Assembly (NCBI GenBank): GCA_018398805.1
Contig: JAGFBZ010000289.1
Coordinates: forward strand, 4,791,001 to 4,855,000
Origin: Hirundichthys speculiger
Lineage: Eukaryota > Chordata > Actinopteri > Beloniformes > Exocoetidae
Direction: 5' to 3'
Length of the DNA: 64,000 bases
Positions 10,929 to 22,129 of the stretch are shown piece after piece. Within the stretch, counting starts at the first letter, position 1. Each line of letters starts with the position of its first letter. Below the pieces are notes generated by a model that had not been told where the DNA came from, ran no database searches, and saw nothing but the letters and a program-made list of their open reading frames with translations. The position numbers and the translations under genes were made by a program.

Positions 10929-11304
10929 TCCAGATGCATATGTTTAATGTATTGTTTTAGATGGCTCAATTTTAAGTTCATTCTGACCTTCAGCATGGGA
11001 TACGTCCTGTTAGCCATGCACTCCAAATCTATTCCTCCTCCCGAAATGTGACCACAGTCCGAACTCGAAGAGACAAAAGACAGCGATGCATTCTGCTCAT
11101 CCTTGTTAACTCTAGCATCAACTGAAGGATGTTTGAGGGCTTCATTCTTGGCTTGATATTTATAGAAGTGTTATTGTTCCCATGGGCACCAGTAACAAAT
11201 CACCTTGACACAGGTACCTTTTAAATACACATTTTAATAATTGCCAGAATACTCCATTAAACAATCAACCAACACAAAAAAATCTAGAGTAAGGTCGCAC
11301 GCCC

Positions 11305-11335
<31 letters not shown>

Positions 11336-14300
11336 AGAAGAAAAAAAAAAAAAGGTATGTTCCTTGGCCGAATGCTTTAGGCATCCCTTGAAATGATATA
11401 CGATATGATAGTTAAAGAGAGGATTAAAGGAGACAAAGTGACATTACCCAACAGATCATGACAGTTTCCCTTGTGGATATTACAAACATGAATGAATTTA
11501 CACTGTCGCCATTAGGTCAAGATTCATTCATTTTGAATTGCAGACCTTTGAAAGCAGAAACGTCCATAATTATTCGATGTTCAGGCACTTATTATGTTAG
11601 TGCTTCGCCTGCTGTCACTCCTTTGTGACACTGGAATGTGTGTACATGTGCCTAGTGGGATCAGATCAAAGGCAAGATTCTAAAATTATGCCTTATACTG
11701 TATTTGTTACAACATTTGTAAGATCACTGATGCAATTCCAGCATATCTCGTGGTAAATAGTGAAATGTGCTAATAAATTAAATATTTTTTACATGTAGAT
11801 AGACACAAATTTGTGTATTTTTCCTCACACCGTGTTTTTTGCTTTTGGGTTCTTTTACCAAAAAGGCTGGGAAAAAGAAAGTCTCAAGCATATAGCAGGT
11901 GTTGGGGAGGGTGTGAAGCTCTGTTTGTCCAATCCCTCACGATGCTGTCCTTAATTCCTAAACCTAACCAGGTTGTTTAGGTGCTCAAAACCAAAACCAA
12001 AACCAGTCAACAAGAAAAAGTGAAAGCACATTGTGAATGCAAGCAAAAGTAATGACTGGGCTGTTGACAATCCATGCAGATAACTCCTCCACCACAGCCC
12101 CCCAACAACAGACCTTTCATGTTTGGTAAAAAGCTCCTTTTGAGACATTTTCTTCGTTCTAGAATCGTGCCTTTGATCTGCGAGAACATTCCTGGGTCTT
12201 TAACTCCAACTTCACACCATCCAAAACTGGAGAAGATGCTTGTTGAGGAAGAATAGGAAGACATCCAGTCAGATTCCTTTATATAAGCTTCTTTTACCAA
12301 GGACTGATTTAAATAAATCTTTGAGTTTTTAACTTTTCCAGGTGAGAGTTTAATTATTGCTGTAACTCTGATATGATATTAGTGCACCAGACTCTAGAAA
12401 AGGTATCGATTACTGCTCTGGTTTTTGAATTTGAAAACGTCACCCAGCGGGTTTGAGTCATTACTTGAGTAAAAAAGGTGATTCTGAAAAAATAGGGTCA
12501 TTTAGAAATCTAAAGGCAATTATATCATTAGTATGTTTGTTCCACATTAGTAATTGTGTGGGAATTGACTCTCAAATGCCAGCAATATTTCTCAGTTTTT
12601 GACTGAGCTTTTGATTTTTGCCTTCTCAGAGTTGTCAGTATTTAGAAACTGTCCATCGCCTCTGTGCTTCCTTGTTTGAGTAAGTGGCTCCCTTCAGCTA
12701 CTCTAAAGCGCTGACTAAATATCAGAATCATAAACACACTCCCATTGAAACAAATGTGCTTACTTTGTTTGACAAAACTGAAAACACCAGCTTACTATTC
12801 AGCAGCGCTCATATGAAGAGCGCAAAGCTTCAATGTGTGCTACATCCTGTCAAAGAGCTATTGTGTTTTTCTTAGTTCAGCTGCTGAAGCAGATGTATTT
12901 GAACCAGAGAGCATCATGGGGAGAACATCACAGACTGTCTCTACCTGAACACGAGGTTTCCCAAAGAGAGCGTGCTCTTGTTTTAGCTTACAAAAGTGGA
13001 CTCTTAAAGTGCTCTACGCAGATGAAACAACGCAGGTGAACTTTCTGAACCTGAACTGCAAATATAGAAAAAGAGCTAAAACAGCTAAAGTAAGTGTCTG
13101 TGGTATTGTCTGTGTGTGGTTTACTTGTGTATGGTCGTTTCAAAGTGTTGGAGGAGACCTGTGGAGATGTGTGTAGACTGAAAATGCTCTTATTGCCATT
13201 CCTCTGACTGACCTGGGATTCCATTTATATTAAATGTTCGAGTCCCATGTTGTGCAAAATCCCAAATGTGTGTATATACGTCAATATAAATAAGAGCTGA
13301 TATAAAGATCTATGTATAAAGGGGTACCTAGATGAACTGAGTCCTTACTATGGTATGATTCCTGTTTTAAAAAGAAAACAATCCACCCCTCTTTATTTTT
13401 TCATCCTTCTACCTTTAATGCATATACCTCTCATACTTATTTTTTCAATCACTTAAGTCAACCGAGAATAAATGTAGATGTGATGTTCCTACATCTGATC
13501 CGTTGTAAGCATTCAGTTCTTCAAGGCCCCTGAGAAATTATGAAATGTGTAAAATATTTGACTTCTCTCATTATTTTGCCATTGTTGAGATCGCTTCTTA
13601 TCGTTTTTTGTGCCAAAGAAAAAAAAAAGTCCCCCATGGATGTGTAACTGTGAAATTTTCAATGTAAAAATGAAGTCGTAGAAACTGTGATTCTGTCTTG
13701 TCCTGTGCATTGCCGTGAGATTTTTCTCTTGTAAGACTGATGGGATTGTGAGTGAGGAGTGTGTGTGTGTGTGTGTGCTTGAATGAGTGACTGCGTGTTT
13801 AGATAAGGTAATTGATGTCCAAGATTTCTGTCAATGGTTGTTACATTCCAGCTGCAGCCACCACCTTTTCTATTATCCAAAGCCTCTCAATAAACATATC
13901 ATTGTGCCATTTGCTCTTTCTTGTCTTTTAACACTGTGAGTGAGAATTTGATGATGCTTTTTCTGAGCAGATTCTAAACCGCCTTTATGACGTTTCAAGG
14001 AAGCGTATAAAATCATGCATTACTGTTTGGACATAATGCAACTGTTTTTTCTATAAAGCAACTTAGTAACTTTATCCATGTATCCTATGTTAGAAGAGGA
14101 AGCAAAATAAATACCTAGCATTAAAGATGAACCATTGCTAAGTTTACTTCCCAGCAGAGCAGCTGCAGCCTAGCTGTCAACTATCAGTTTATTTACATTT
14201 AAGTATTACTGAAATCAAAGTACCGAGGTTTCAAAGGTCACGTGTGACTGCTGGCTAATATCTTAATAGCCATTATTTGAGTTTCTGATTCAGTCCCATC

Positions 14301-14389
14301 GGCGGAGCCAATTCATGCTTCCCCTGTTGCGCCCCTGTCATCCCTTGCTGTGTTGTGTGAATTACACTGAGGCAAACGTATCATTTTGC
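10929..14389. other. Intergenic DNA without recognised genes
   Basis: No coding region or well-defined repeat was recognised apart from the homopolymer block at 11302-11353 and a short GT run near 13758-13778. Open frames are short and lack splice context or protein-like composition. A CG-poor, A/T-rich background prevails. Confidence 0.5.
11302..11353. repeat. Poly-C24 / poly-A homopolymer junction
   Basis: Twenty-four consecutive C (11302-11325) run directly into an A-rich tract of 28 bases broken only by GAAG (11326-11353). A similar C12-A36 junction occurs at 30620-30667. A G/C homopolymer of this length is unusual and could form i-motif or quadruplex-type structures on the two strands. 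It is also a likely site of assembly error. Confidence 0.85.
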
Positions 14390-14780
14390 TTCTGTTATGA
14401 CTCTGCTCCACCTTGGGAAGCAGTAACAAAGGTTAAATGGGAGCAAAATGAGTGCTGTGTGCAATGGCGCATTGCTGGAATGCCTAGCCAAGTGAGAACC
14501 AAGCCAAAGACGCTGCAAAAAAAAAAAACCACCAGGTCTGTGAGCACAGCAGTCGGAGAGCCAGAGACGGCTGCACTGACTGTATTGTGAACTTTGTCAC
14601 TGGACTTGGGGCACCAGTGACTCTGTGATGCCTGTTGCAATACCTAACAACCTGGAGGAGCTCCACCTGCTCCAACCAGTTCCTGCAACTGCAGAAACAC
14701 CACAAAACACCAGCAACGACGGTGAAACTGAGGCCACCACTGCTGCGTTGTTACCCACTGGAACAACCAGCTAAGTTTAT
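14390..14780 (+). repeat. Dispersed repeat of unknown class, copy 1
   Basis: This shares an ordered series of blocks with 52270-52710: AAATGAGTGCTGTGTG versus AAATAAGTGCTGTGTG, an A-rich block, ACAGCAGTCGGAGAG versus ACAGCAGTTGGAGAG, TGTATTGT, CTTGGGGC, AACCTGGAGGAG versus AACCCGGAGGAG, and GACGG..GAAACTGAGGCC. The overall spacing is similar. It has no ORF, terminal repeat or poly-A tail that identifies its class. The minus- and plus-strand frames here (for example 14315-14590) are not protein-like. Confidence 0.65.
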
Positions 14781-14914
14781 GTTTTGTAAATTGATTTATT
14801 TAGAATAGTTAATAAACATGATAGAATACAGTCCTACAAAATAAATTTTTTAATTTTTTTTTTTATCTTTGATTTAGCACATATATTAACAAATTTAGAA
14901 TTACACTCAACACA

Positions 14915-15075
14915 CACTGGGCCTCATTCATAAAATTTGAGCAGAACAGATTAGTGCGTCAAGTGTGAGCAGAAAGAAATTTGTGTATTTTGGCATTCAT
15001 TAAAATAGTAGGTCTGAACTTTTCTACTCCTGCCTCAGACCATATGTAGTGATTGTGTAAAAGATGAACACACAG
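14915..15075. repeat. Possible MITE remnant (GGGCCTCATTCATAAA type)
   Basis: The sequence CTGGGCCTCATTCATAAAATTTG followed by a block with TTAGTGCGTCAAGTGTG resembles the GGGCCTCATTTATAAA-type repeats common in fish genomes. Only one end is visible and no target duplication was found. Confidence 0.3.
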
Positions 15076-15439
15076 AAATGTTGATTCTTATTCTCTGACT
15101 TTACGTTAATGCCTATAAGGATTATTACTCTCACAATATGCAGATGTTTTTAAACTCGGTGTTCTATGTGAGAATAAACTTAAAATATATAAAACATGTT
15201 TATCTTAATTGATAAGCATTTTTAAACTTCATTTTGTGTTTCTTTAAGTGTCATTGGAACTGATTAAGTAGACTTGATATGCTGACAGACCTATACAGCA
15301 ACTCAGGCCGTTATAGATCGCACCAGTGGTGTCGTGAAGCTGTGCTGGATTTCTGACCGATTTCTCAGATAATAGAAGTTGTCTTTTTTTTTTCTTTTTA
15401 AACCTAAATAATATCAAGCCATTTTCTCTTCACTTTTGG

Positions 15440-16086
15440 AACGCTTCTTTGGACAGAAGGCACGGTACTGTATTTCTTCAATTTTTCCTGGTCACACAGG
15501 GAACAGAGGCGCCGTGGTGTGGTTTTGCTCCGGCCTCAGGTCACACTGGGAGCGTTTTAAAAGTGGAGCACCTGCCTGTGCTCCCTCTTCCTTGATTTAC
15601 AGCCATCCCGGGGTTCACCTCCACCTGTGTGTGTAGATGCCGACTGGTGTGGTGACCGGCGTCCTAGTCCTCTGACCATCTCATCTCAGTGCTGCTACCT
15701 GCATCTGTTTTTGTTTATGTAGCCATTACATTCAGTCATTTGTGTGCTCTCCTCTCTCTGTCCTACCATCCTCTCTCTGTCCTGTCTCCTCTCTTTTTCT
15801 TTCTCTTACCCGGCTGGCCTTCGTCAGGAAAGTCCCCCCATATGATCCAAGGTCCTGCTCAAGGTTTCTTCTCTTAAAATTGAGTTTTTCCTTGCCACTG
15901 TTTGGCTTAAAGGTTTTTTTTTCTCCCTCTGTGGGTTTTTTTAACCTGCCATTATCCTTGTTTAGGATTCAATATTATATTTTTAGTTTATGATATTTGC
16001 TTGGGGGTCATGATCTGGGTCTCAATTAAGCGCCTAGAGACAATTGACATTGTAACAGACGCTATACAAATAAAATTGAATTGAAT
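15440..16086 (+). repeat. Teleost dispersed repeat ending ATAAAATTGAATTGAATT
   Basis: A pyrimidine-rich segment (15730-15810) is followed by TGATCCAAGGTCCTGCTCAA, GGTTTCTTCTCTTAAAATTG, TTTTTCCTTGCCACTG, GGTCATGATCTGGGTCTC, GCGCCTAGAGACAATTGACA and the A/T-rich end AAATAAAATTGAATTGAATT. The same module recurs in both orientations at 48157-48735. It is non-coding and looks like the 3' part of a retroposon with a short-repeat tail, but its class is uncertain. Confidence 0.7.
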
Positions 16087-18725
16087 TTGTGAGATAAGTT
16101 TATCCAAAGGTTTCGAGATCAAGTGAAGTCATGCAGTTGGCTGCACCTTTACATCTCCTTATATGTTGATCCATGGATGGGGTTTATCCTAATTATTAAG
16201 CTTTACTCCCAACCTGTGATCAACTGAAATTCACCAGCATACATATGTCCTTATGAAAAAAGTCACAGTTTTATGCAACATTTGTGAATCTGCAGTTGGT
16301 TTTTAGTATGGATGTGATTAAATTGCACAGCCAACCTGTATAAGTATTGGTTTTGTGCCGGAAACCACAATTTCTACAGAGGCCATGCAGCACTGGCATT
16401 TTCTTCAAACCAATCTTGAGCAATTGTTTTTTAAGGTAATCAGGGGCGACCCTTGTCATGAAGGGGTGTAAAAGGACTGCAACAATGCTTACGGTGATAC
16501 CGAGTGTCAGAGTGTGAGGGACCGAGCCAAAAAATCAGAGTAGCACTGGATATTTAGAAAAAGATTCTCTTTTTTTATTTACATAAAAAATTCAAACAAT
16601 AATTTTGGGCCCTTAAAAGAGGTCAACACAATCAAACTTTAACAAAGGTAAGTGAAACATAAACTGCCCTCCACACTGACACATAAGGGAGACATATATA
16701 CTGGCTGATCAGACCATTTTGACACAAGGGAGGGAAGAACACAATACATCTACCTAACAAACAAAACACAACTGATTAGACTAATCAATACAACATGAAA
16801 CAGAAACCCATGGGGAAAAGAATCTAAACCAAACACTGTATAAAAGGATGAGTAAAACCCAAACCAAAACAGAAAACCTACACTTCTTCTGGACCCTTGT
16901 CTTAAGCCAATGGTTTAGTCCAATGAGGCCTCTGCCCCATCAGTGCAGATCCTTAGCAGCTGGGACTCCTTTGCAGACCTGGCAACTCCCCCTCCAAACT
17001 GCTTAGCTGGTGTGGCTGCTCATGCGGCCGTCACACAGAGTAACATCCAGACAAATGCTCAGACCCACGCTTCCCCAGTAGAAAAATGCCTAGAGGATCA
17101 CACTGCCCCCTCATCCTGCTTTCTTCCCATACTGCATCCTGCTGACACTTCCTCTCCACATCTATGACACACACTCACCCACCCACCCATCTGCATGGTG
17201 CCAAAGCCAGTTTATTTTTTCAGACCAGTCCACTATCTGGATTGCTTCTAAGATCAGTTTTGATAAACACATGCCTGTTGAAGGTGCTTTCAATGGTAGC
17301 CACAGGGTCATTATGAAAAGTCTGATTAGTTGGCAGCCACACAGCTCGGTAGGCATTCAGCTGTTGTCTAGTGTGTGTTCTTGTGAACCTGTGACCTTGG
17401 TGGCAACTCGCAGGTTCCTGGTTTTATGGAGGAGTGCCATCCCGTGCATTTGTCAAACCACATGTACTCTTGTTTTGAAGCACTTCAAAGTAAAAACGAA
17501 GCAACTCGGTTTAACACAGAACAAAGCAGGCTGTTTCATGAGAAGTGTATGATAGTGATTTTTGTCTGCTTTTTGTTTCTTCCTGTTAGTTTATTAAAAT
17601 ATATACCTTTTAATCATCTGTGGTTACTATAAATATATGTGCAAGGATAACTGTACTGGTGCTGTGGAAGACCTTGGGATTTTAAAATACCTACTTGGAG
17701 ATAATTTTTTGTATCTCTAGCTCCAGATAATAGTTATCTCATGCATGGCTTTAGGCTGTCTTAAAAAAAAAAAAAAACAGCCCTCAGTGCAATATCTGTA
17801 TATTTAAATTCACTGAATTAGGAAAAAGGGAGACATGAGTTGGTAAAGAGAAGCTGGTGACAACTTGTCTGAAAAGACAGTGAGAAGTATCATCTACCTG
17901 TCAGAAGTCAGGAAAGAATGTAGGACAGCTCATCAAAGCACACTTGAGTGACAGGTGAAAAGCATTACATCATACATGCATCTACTTGTTAGAATAACAA
18001 TTTTACATAATGAGGAGAAGATGGAGCTGTCTTTTCAGTGTGTCTGCCTTTAACAGGCAGCTGTCTGAGCTCACTCAAGAAGAACACAGAGAGTAAAAGC
18101 AGCTGAAAGCTGAAGCTTAATTGATGCTTATATATTTTGGATAGACTGCAGTTGGTAACAATGATTGTAATCTACTGCGATATAAACACATTTATGAGGT
18201 CAGTGGCCAACCATTTAGTTTAAACTATTTCTGCTTTAATTCCTTATGGATATTTAATGAACTCATTGCACTCACTCTAATGAACTAGGAAATTGCTAAT
18301 AAGCGTTCATTTATGTAGTTACTGCCAAATGAGTCAGTACTCAGAAATATATTAGAATTCATTTGATTACCATGTTATTGTTATAGCATCAAATCTTAAC
18401 ATGAGTCTTCTCAGGGTACTTTGTGCAATAAAGTCAGACAACCATCTGCTGTGAAGTCAAAGAAGTACAAAGATTAAAAAAATAAAATACACTATGAACC
18501 TCAAGGAAAATAGATCTGTAACAGTTTCCTGCAGAGATATATGAAGAGATGGGAAGTAGCATGATCTACAGGCAGGAGAGAGACAAAGTTAACTGGCATG
18601 CAGTAATAACGTATAAATGCAGAGGTGATTAAAGAGAGGAGGGAAACCCCAGCAGCTTTGTCTACAAATACATTGCGTAGAGTTGAATCACCATCACACA
18701 AACCGAAAACTAGAGATCCATAATC
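16087..18725. other. Intergenic DNA without recognised genes
   Basis: No coding sequence was recognised. The stretch contains an A14 run near 17763-17776. The block 16540-16880 is A/C-rich and resembles low-complexity repeat flanks. The open frames between 16943 and 17632 are not protein-like. Confidence 0.45.
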
Positions 18726-18925
18726 TAGCCATTATCTATACCCACTTCCTCCTACTCGGGGTCACTGTGGTCTGCTGGACCGCAGGAACTGCAGTGATCT
18801 CTCTTTTGGCAAAAGGCAGGGGTGCACCCTGGTCATCAGAGCCACATATAGATGTACAACCATACACGCTCACACACACACACACTCCTATGGGGATTTT
18901 AGAATCACCTATTACCTTAAACTGA
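18726..18925 (-). mobile_element. Partial tRNA-derived SINE
   Basis: This keeps the tail-proximal part of the SINE seen complete at 10561-10928: ATTATCTATACCCACTT, GGGGTCACTGTGGTCTGCTGG, AAAGGCAGGGGTGCACCCTG, a CACACA run and ATTTTAGAATCACC. The head with the tRNA-like promoter boxes is missing, so this copy is 5' truncated. Confidence 0.7.
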
Positions 18926-20985
18926 TTCCACAGGAAGACTGAAGACTGATGAATGATGGCCATCTGGCTCCTGTTCTACACTTTTTTTCAAAAGGTTACA
19001 GCACCTTGTTAAATAAAGTAAAAGCAAAATGAAATGTTTTACAATTCAGTTGACTTTAATATTTAATTGAAAAGACAATATATGAAAGATACAAATGGAG
19101 AAATTTTATTTTTAGGAAAACCCATGCTTTGCTTCTCTGTGATGGACTGGTAAATTATCAAGGGTGTCCTCTTCTTCTGGTCCAATAGCGCCTATCATAG
19201 GCTTCACCCACTGTGGAACCAAACATGATGAAGTGGGTATTAGAAACGGCTGAATGGATGGTCCCCAGTCTGAACACTCTAGCAGTTTTAGTTTACTTTG
19301 AGAGAAACAATTTAGCACTGATCAAATAATCCAGAAAATGTGGTTTGCTTCTCTCATCTGTCTTTATCCTACTTGTCCTCTTAATTATGATTTTAGAGAC
19401 TTTTAAAGTTATTGGCATCAACTTCCACTCAGTTTGGTGTTAAAGTTTGACAGCTTTTGGACTCAGATAAACACAGCATTTATTTTAGTGTTAAATGCAG
19501 TTGTTATGAAGTCTCTGTTTTTGACAATGTCATTAAGTAATATTCATTACAAAGTGGTGATCTACCAAGAACTTAACACAGGTTTATAAAAGCAGGTATG
19601 TTGCAGTAACTGAGTTACGTTGGCTGTGTACCATTTGACTGTTAGACCTGTTTGTTCAAATCATCTGCCCATTTTTGGATTAACCAGGGTTGGGTAGAGT
19701 CACTTACTGCCAGCATGGCATCCACCACACATGTAAAAAAAACTGGCATCAAAACTCCTCTTCAGAAACCTAGGAGTGACGCCACAGAGGATTTTTCCAT
19801 TTCTCCTTATGCAGTCTTTGCTTCCAACCCCAAATCTCTACTGCTCAGAAATGAATGAAACCAGAAAAGAATCATGGTTGCAGCAGAAGATATGATCTTT
19901 TGGCTTCATTTTTCACTGTGCAAGGAAATCTTTGACACCCTTCATGAAGAACAGATAGAGAACCGTGTTTGATTGAGAACAGATTCAGCTACAGTTACAG
20001 AATAATTTGTCATAACATGCTGCCTCCAACACAGATGAGCACTCAGCATTTCCACTAATCACTTTACCACTAGATATAGCTGAAAAATGAGCTTAATCAT
20101 TCATCCTTCTCCACAGTGTGTTTTCAAGTATACAGACCAGCGACACTGGAATGACAAATCTACCTCCAGCTTGGCCTCCAGTTCTGCTCATATTTTCTGA
20201 AGGTCTTTTTTGGCCTGATCTGAGGTCAGCCTGCTGAACAGATGTTTCCAACAGATGTCACATAGATGCACTGATCAGTTTTCTTAAAAGTCAAACTGGA
20301 AGTGACCTTTCCTTGAGTTAGTCCATTATTAGTGCATGGAACATTAAAATAAAAAGACTTAGTGCAATTTTTACAAAACAGGAAGTTTTTTTTTTGTTTG
20401 TTTGGCTTTTTTTTTGTCATGATTTGCTAATATTTTCTTTTGAAACTAAAGAAACCTGATCATTGAAAAAATTAATTCTATACAAATGAGTGTTGTGTTT
20501 TTCAGAAAAGTCTGTCTATATGCAGATTCACCTATTAGCAGTCTCCCAGAGTAAGATTAATACAGGCATCGATCTTCTAATGAAGAGTGGAAAATGTAGG
20601 CCTGACAGCCCAGGGCTAAGTGATACATGGACCTTGTCTAAACCCCTGATGGAGGGATAGATGGGAGGACAAAAGGATACACACACGGATACCCACCATT
20701 TCCCTCCACGGAAATAGGTGGGCATAGAAAGAGTTGGAACTTAATAGCTGAAAAATTACTGCAAACACAGACATTCTCAGACATTTTTCTTTTTTTCTTT
20801 TTGTTTTTAAACTTGGAATTCCATACCATTATAGAAGTGAGTCTGTTTAACTTTTATCAAAATGGATCTTTTTAAATAAAAGAAAAATTTTTAAAAAAGG
20901 TGTGGGAGGTGGGGCGCAGGGGAATAGAACAGTAGAGAGCAATAGAGCCATAAAGAAGTGAAGTGGGGCCTTTTAAGAGGGGGAT
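18926..20985. other. Intergenic DNA; one short module shared with 23.5 kb
   Basis: No gene is recognised. The stretch at about 19798-19852 (TTTCTCCTTATGCAGTC, CAACCCCAAATCTCTACTG, CTCAGAAAT) matches, in reverse complement, part of 23505-23575. The remainder is A/T-rich without clear features. The T- and C-rich stretch at 20770-20810 sits just downstream of the L1 relic on the minus strand and may include its tail. Confidence 0.45.
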
Positions 20986-21316
20986 TGCTGTTGGGTTGAA
21001 AGTTGTCTACTTGTGATTAGAGCAATAAAGTAGCGAAATCTGGTTTTTCCAAGCAAATTCTCCATTTGTAAGACTGTGTTGTGGTTTGGTGGCACACCAG
21101 AGCCGAAGTGGGATTTTGTCCCCCAGCTCCTTTTCCCATTTAGTCTTCACATATAATGTGGAATATTGTCTACATTCCAGAAAACATAAATTAAGGATCA
21201 AAATTGCTCTGGGGATTTCTCTGTTATAGGATGCTGTGAGAACTTTAATTAGAGGACACACATCATCCTTTTCAATTTCTTTGTACATAATAATCTCTCA
21301 TCTGTAGATATGTAAA

Positions 21317-21656
21317 CAGGTTAAACATTATCTATACCTGCTTAAATCTCTGCAGGGTCACGGGGATCTGCTGTAGTCTATCCCAGCTCACAGGTCGCCA
21401 GTCGATCGCTGGGCCACAATATAGACGAACAACCATGCACACACACAATTATTCCTATGGGCAATTTAGAACCGCTTAATTAATCTAACATGAATGTCTT
21501 TGGACTGTGGGAGGAAACCGGAGTACTCTGAGGAAACCCACGCAAGCACGGGGAGAACATGCAAACTCCACACAGAAAAGCCCCTGCCGAGGTTCGAACC
21601 AGGAACCTTCTTGCTGTGAGGCAACAGTGCTGAACCACTAAGTCACCGTGCAGCCC
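21317..21656 (-). mobile_element. tRNA-derived SINE inserted in the L1 relic
   Basis: This is an almost full-length minus-strand copy of the SINE family at 10561-10928. The tRNA-like head is at 21600-21656 (on the minus strand GGCTGCACGGTGACTTAGTG and GGTTCGAACC), then TTTGCATGTTCTCCCC and TCCTCCCACAGTCC. It ends with ATTATCTATACC near 21330 and has a short tail. It lies between two L1 pieces on the same strand, so it inserted after the L1 did. Confidence 0.85.
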
Positions 21657-21939
21657 AGGTCTGAATTCCGTAAACCAAAAATATCTTGTACTTTTTTTCA
21701 TATCTCTCTTCTTAATAATGGTACATATTGCAGTTAAGTCTGCAGTTAAATATCTACTCCATTGTCTATAGGTTGTATAAGTGGACCCTGGAATAGATTC
21801 ATTGTCAAAGGCAATCCATTTCAGAAAACTGAGTGCATCAAATTTCAACTGTTTCACATCATCGTGCCATGTATCTAGAATAAAAGATGTCATTGGGTCA
21901 ATCTGATCTTTGATTTGGGGAGGAATTTCCCTTTCACCA

Positions 21940-22080
21940 CGAGCACAGTGGGTTAAGCTACTGACTTTGGGACAGGACATCGGTTCAAACCTCAGTCAGG
22001 GCAGTAGTGATATCCAGGTGGATCCTTGGCCAAGGTCTTTTATGCTACACGCTTACACCTTGTAATGAGCGATACTAATA
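21940..22080 (+). repeat. tRNA-like promoter segment at the edge of the R2/R4-type LINE
   Basis: CACAGTGGGTTAAGCTACTG resembles a pol III A box and CGGTTCAAACCTCAGTC matches the B-box consensus GGTTCRANNCC well, about 45 bp apart, as in a tRNA. It stands just upstream of the LINE relic coding region at 22130. It could be an independent SINE fragment or the LINE's own 5' region. It is not a functional tRNA gene because no cloverleaf is apparent. Confidence 0.4.
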
Positions 22081-22129
22081 CATATAGAGTCACACCGGCT
22101 CACACATTGTCTGGGTTAACAAGGTCCGC

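Noticed and set aside
21940..21995. tRNA gene
   Set aside because: A and B boxes are present but the sequence does not fold into a tRNA cloverleaf; it is SINE/LINE-associated.
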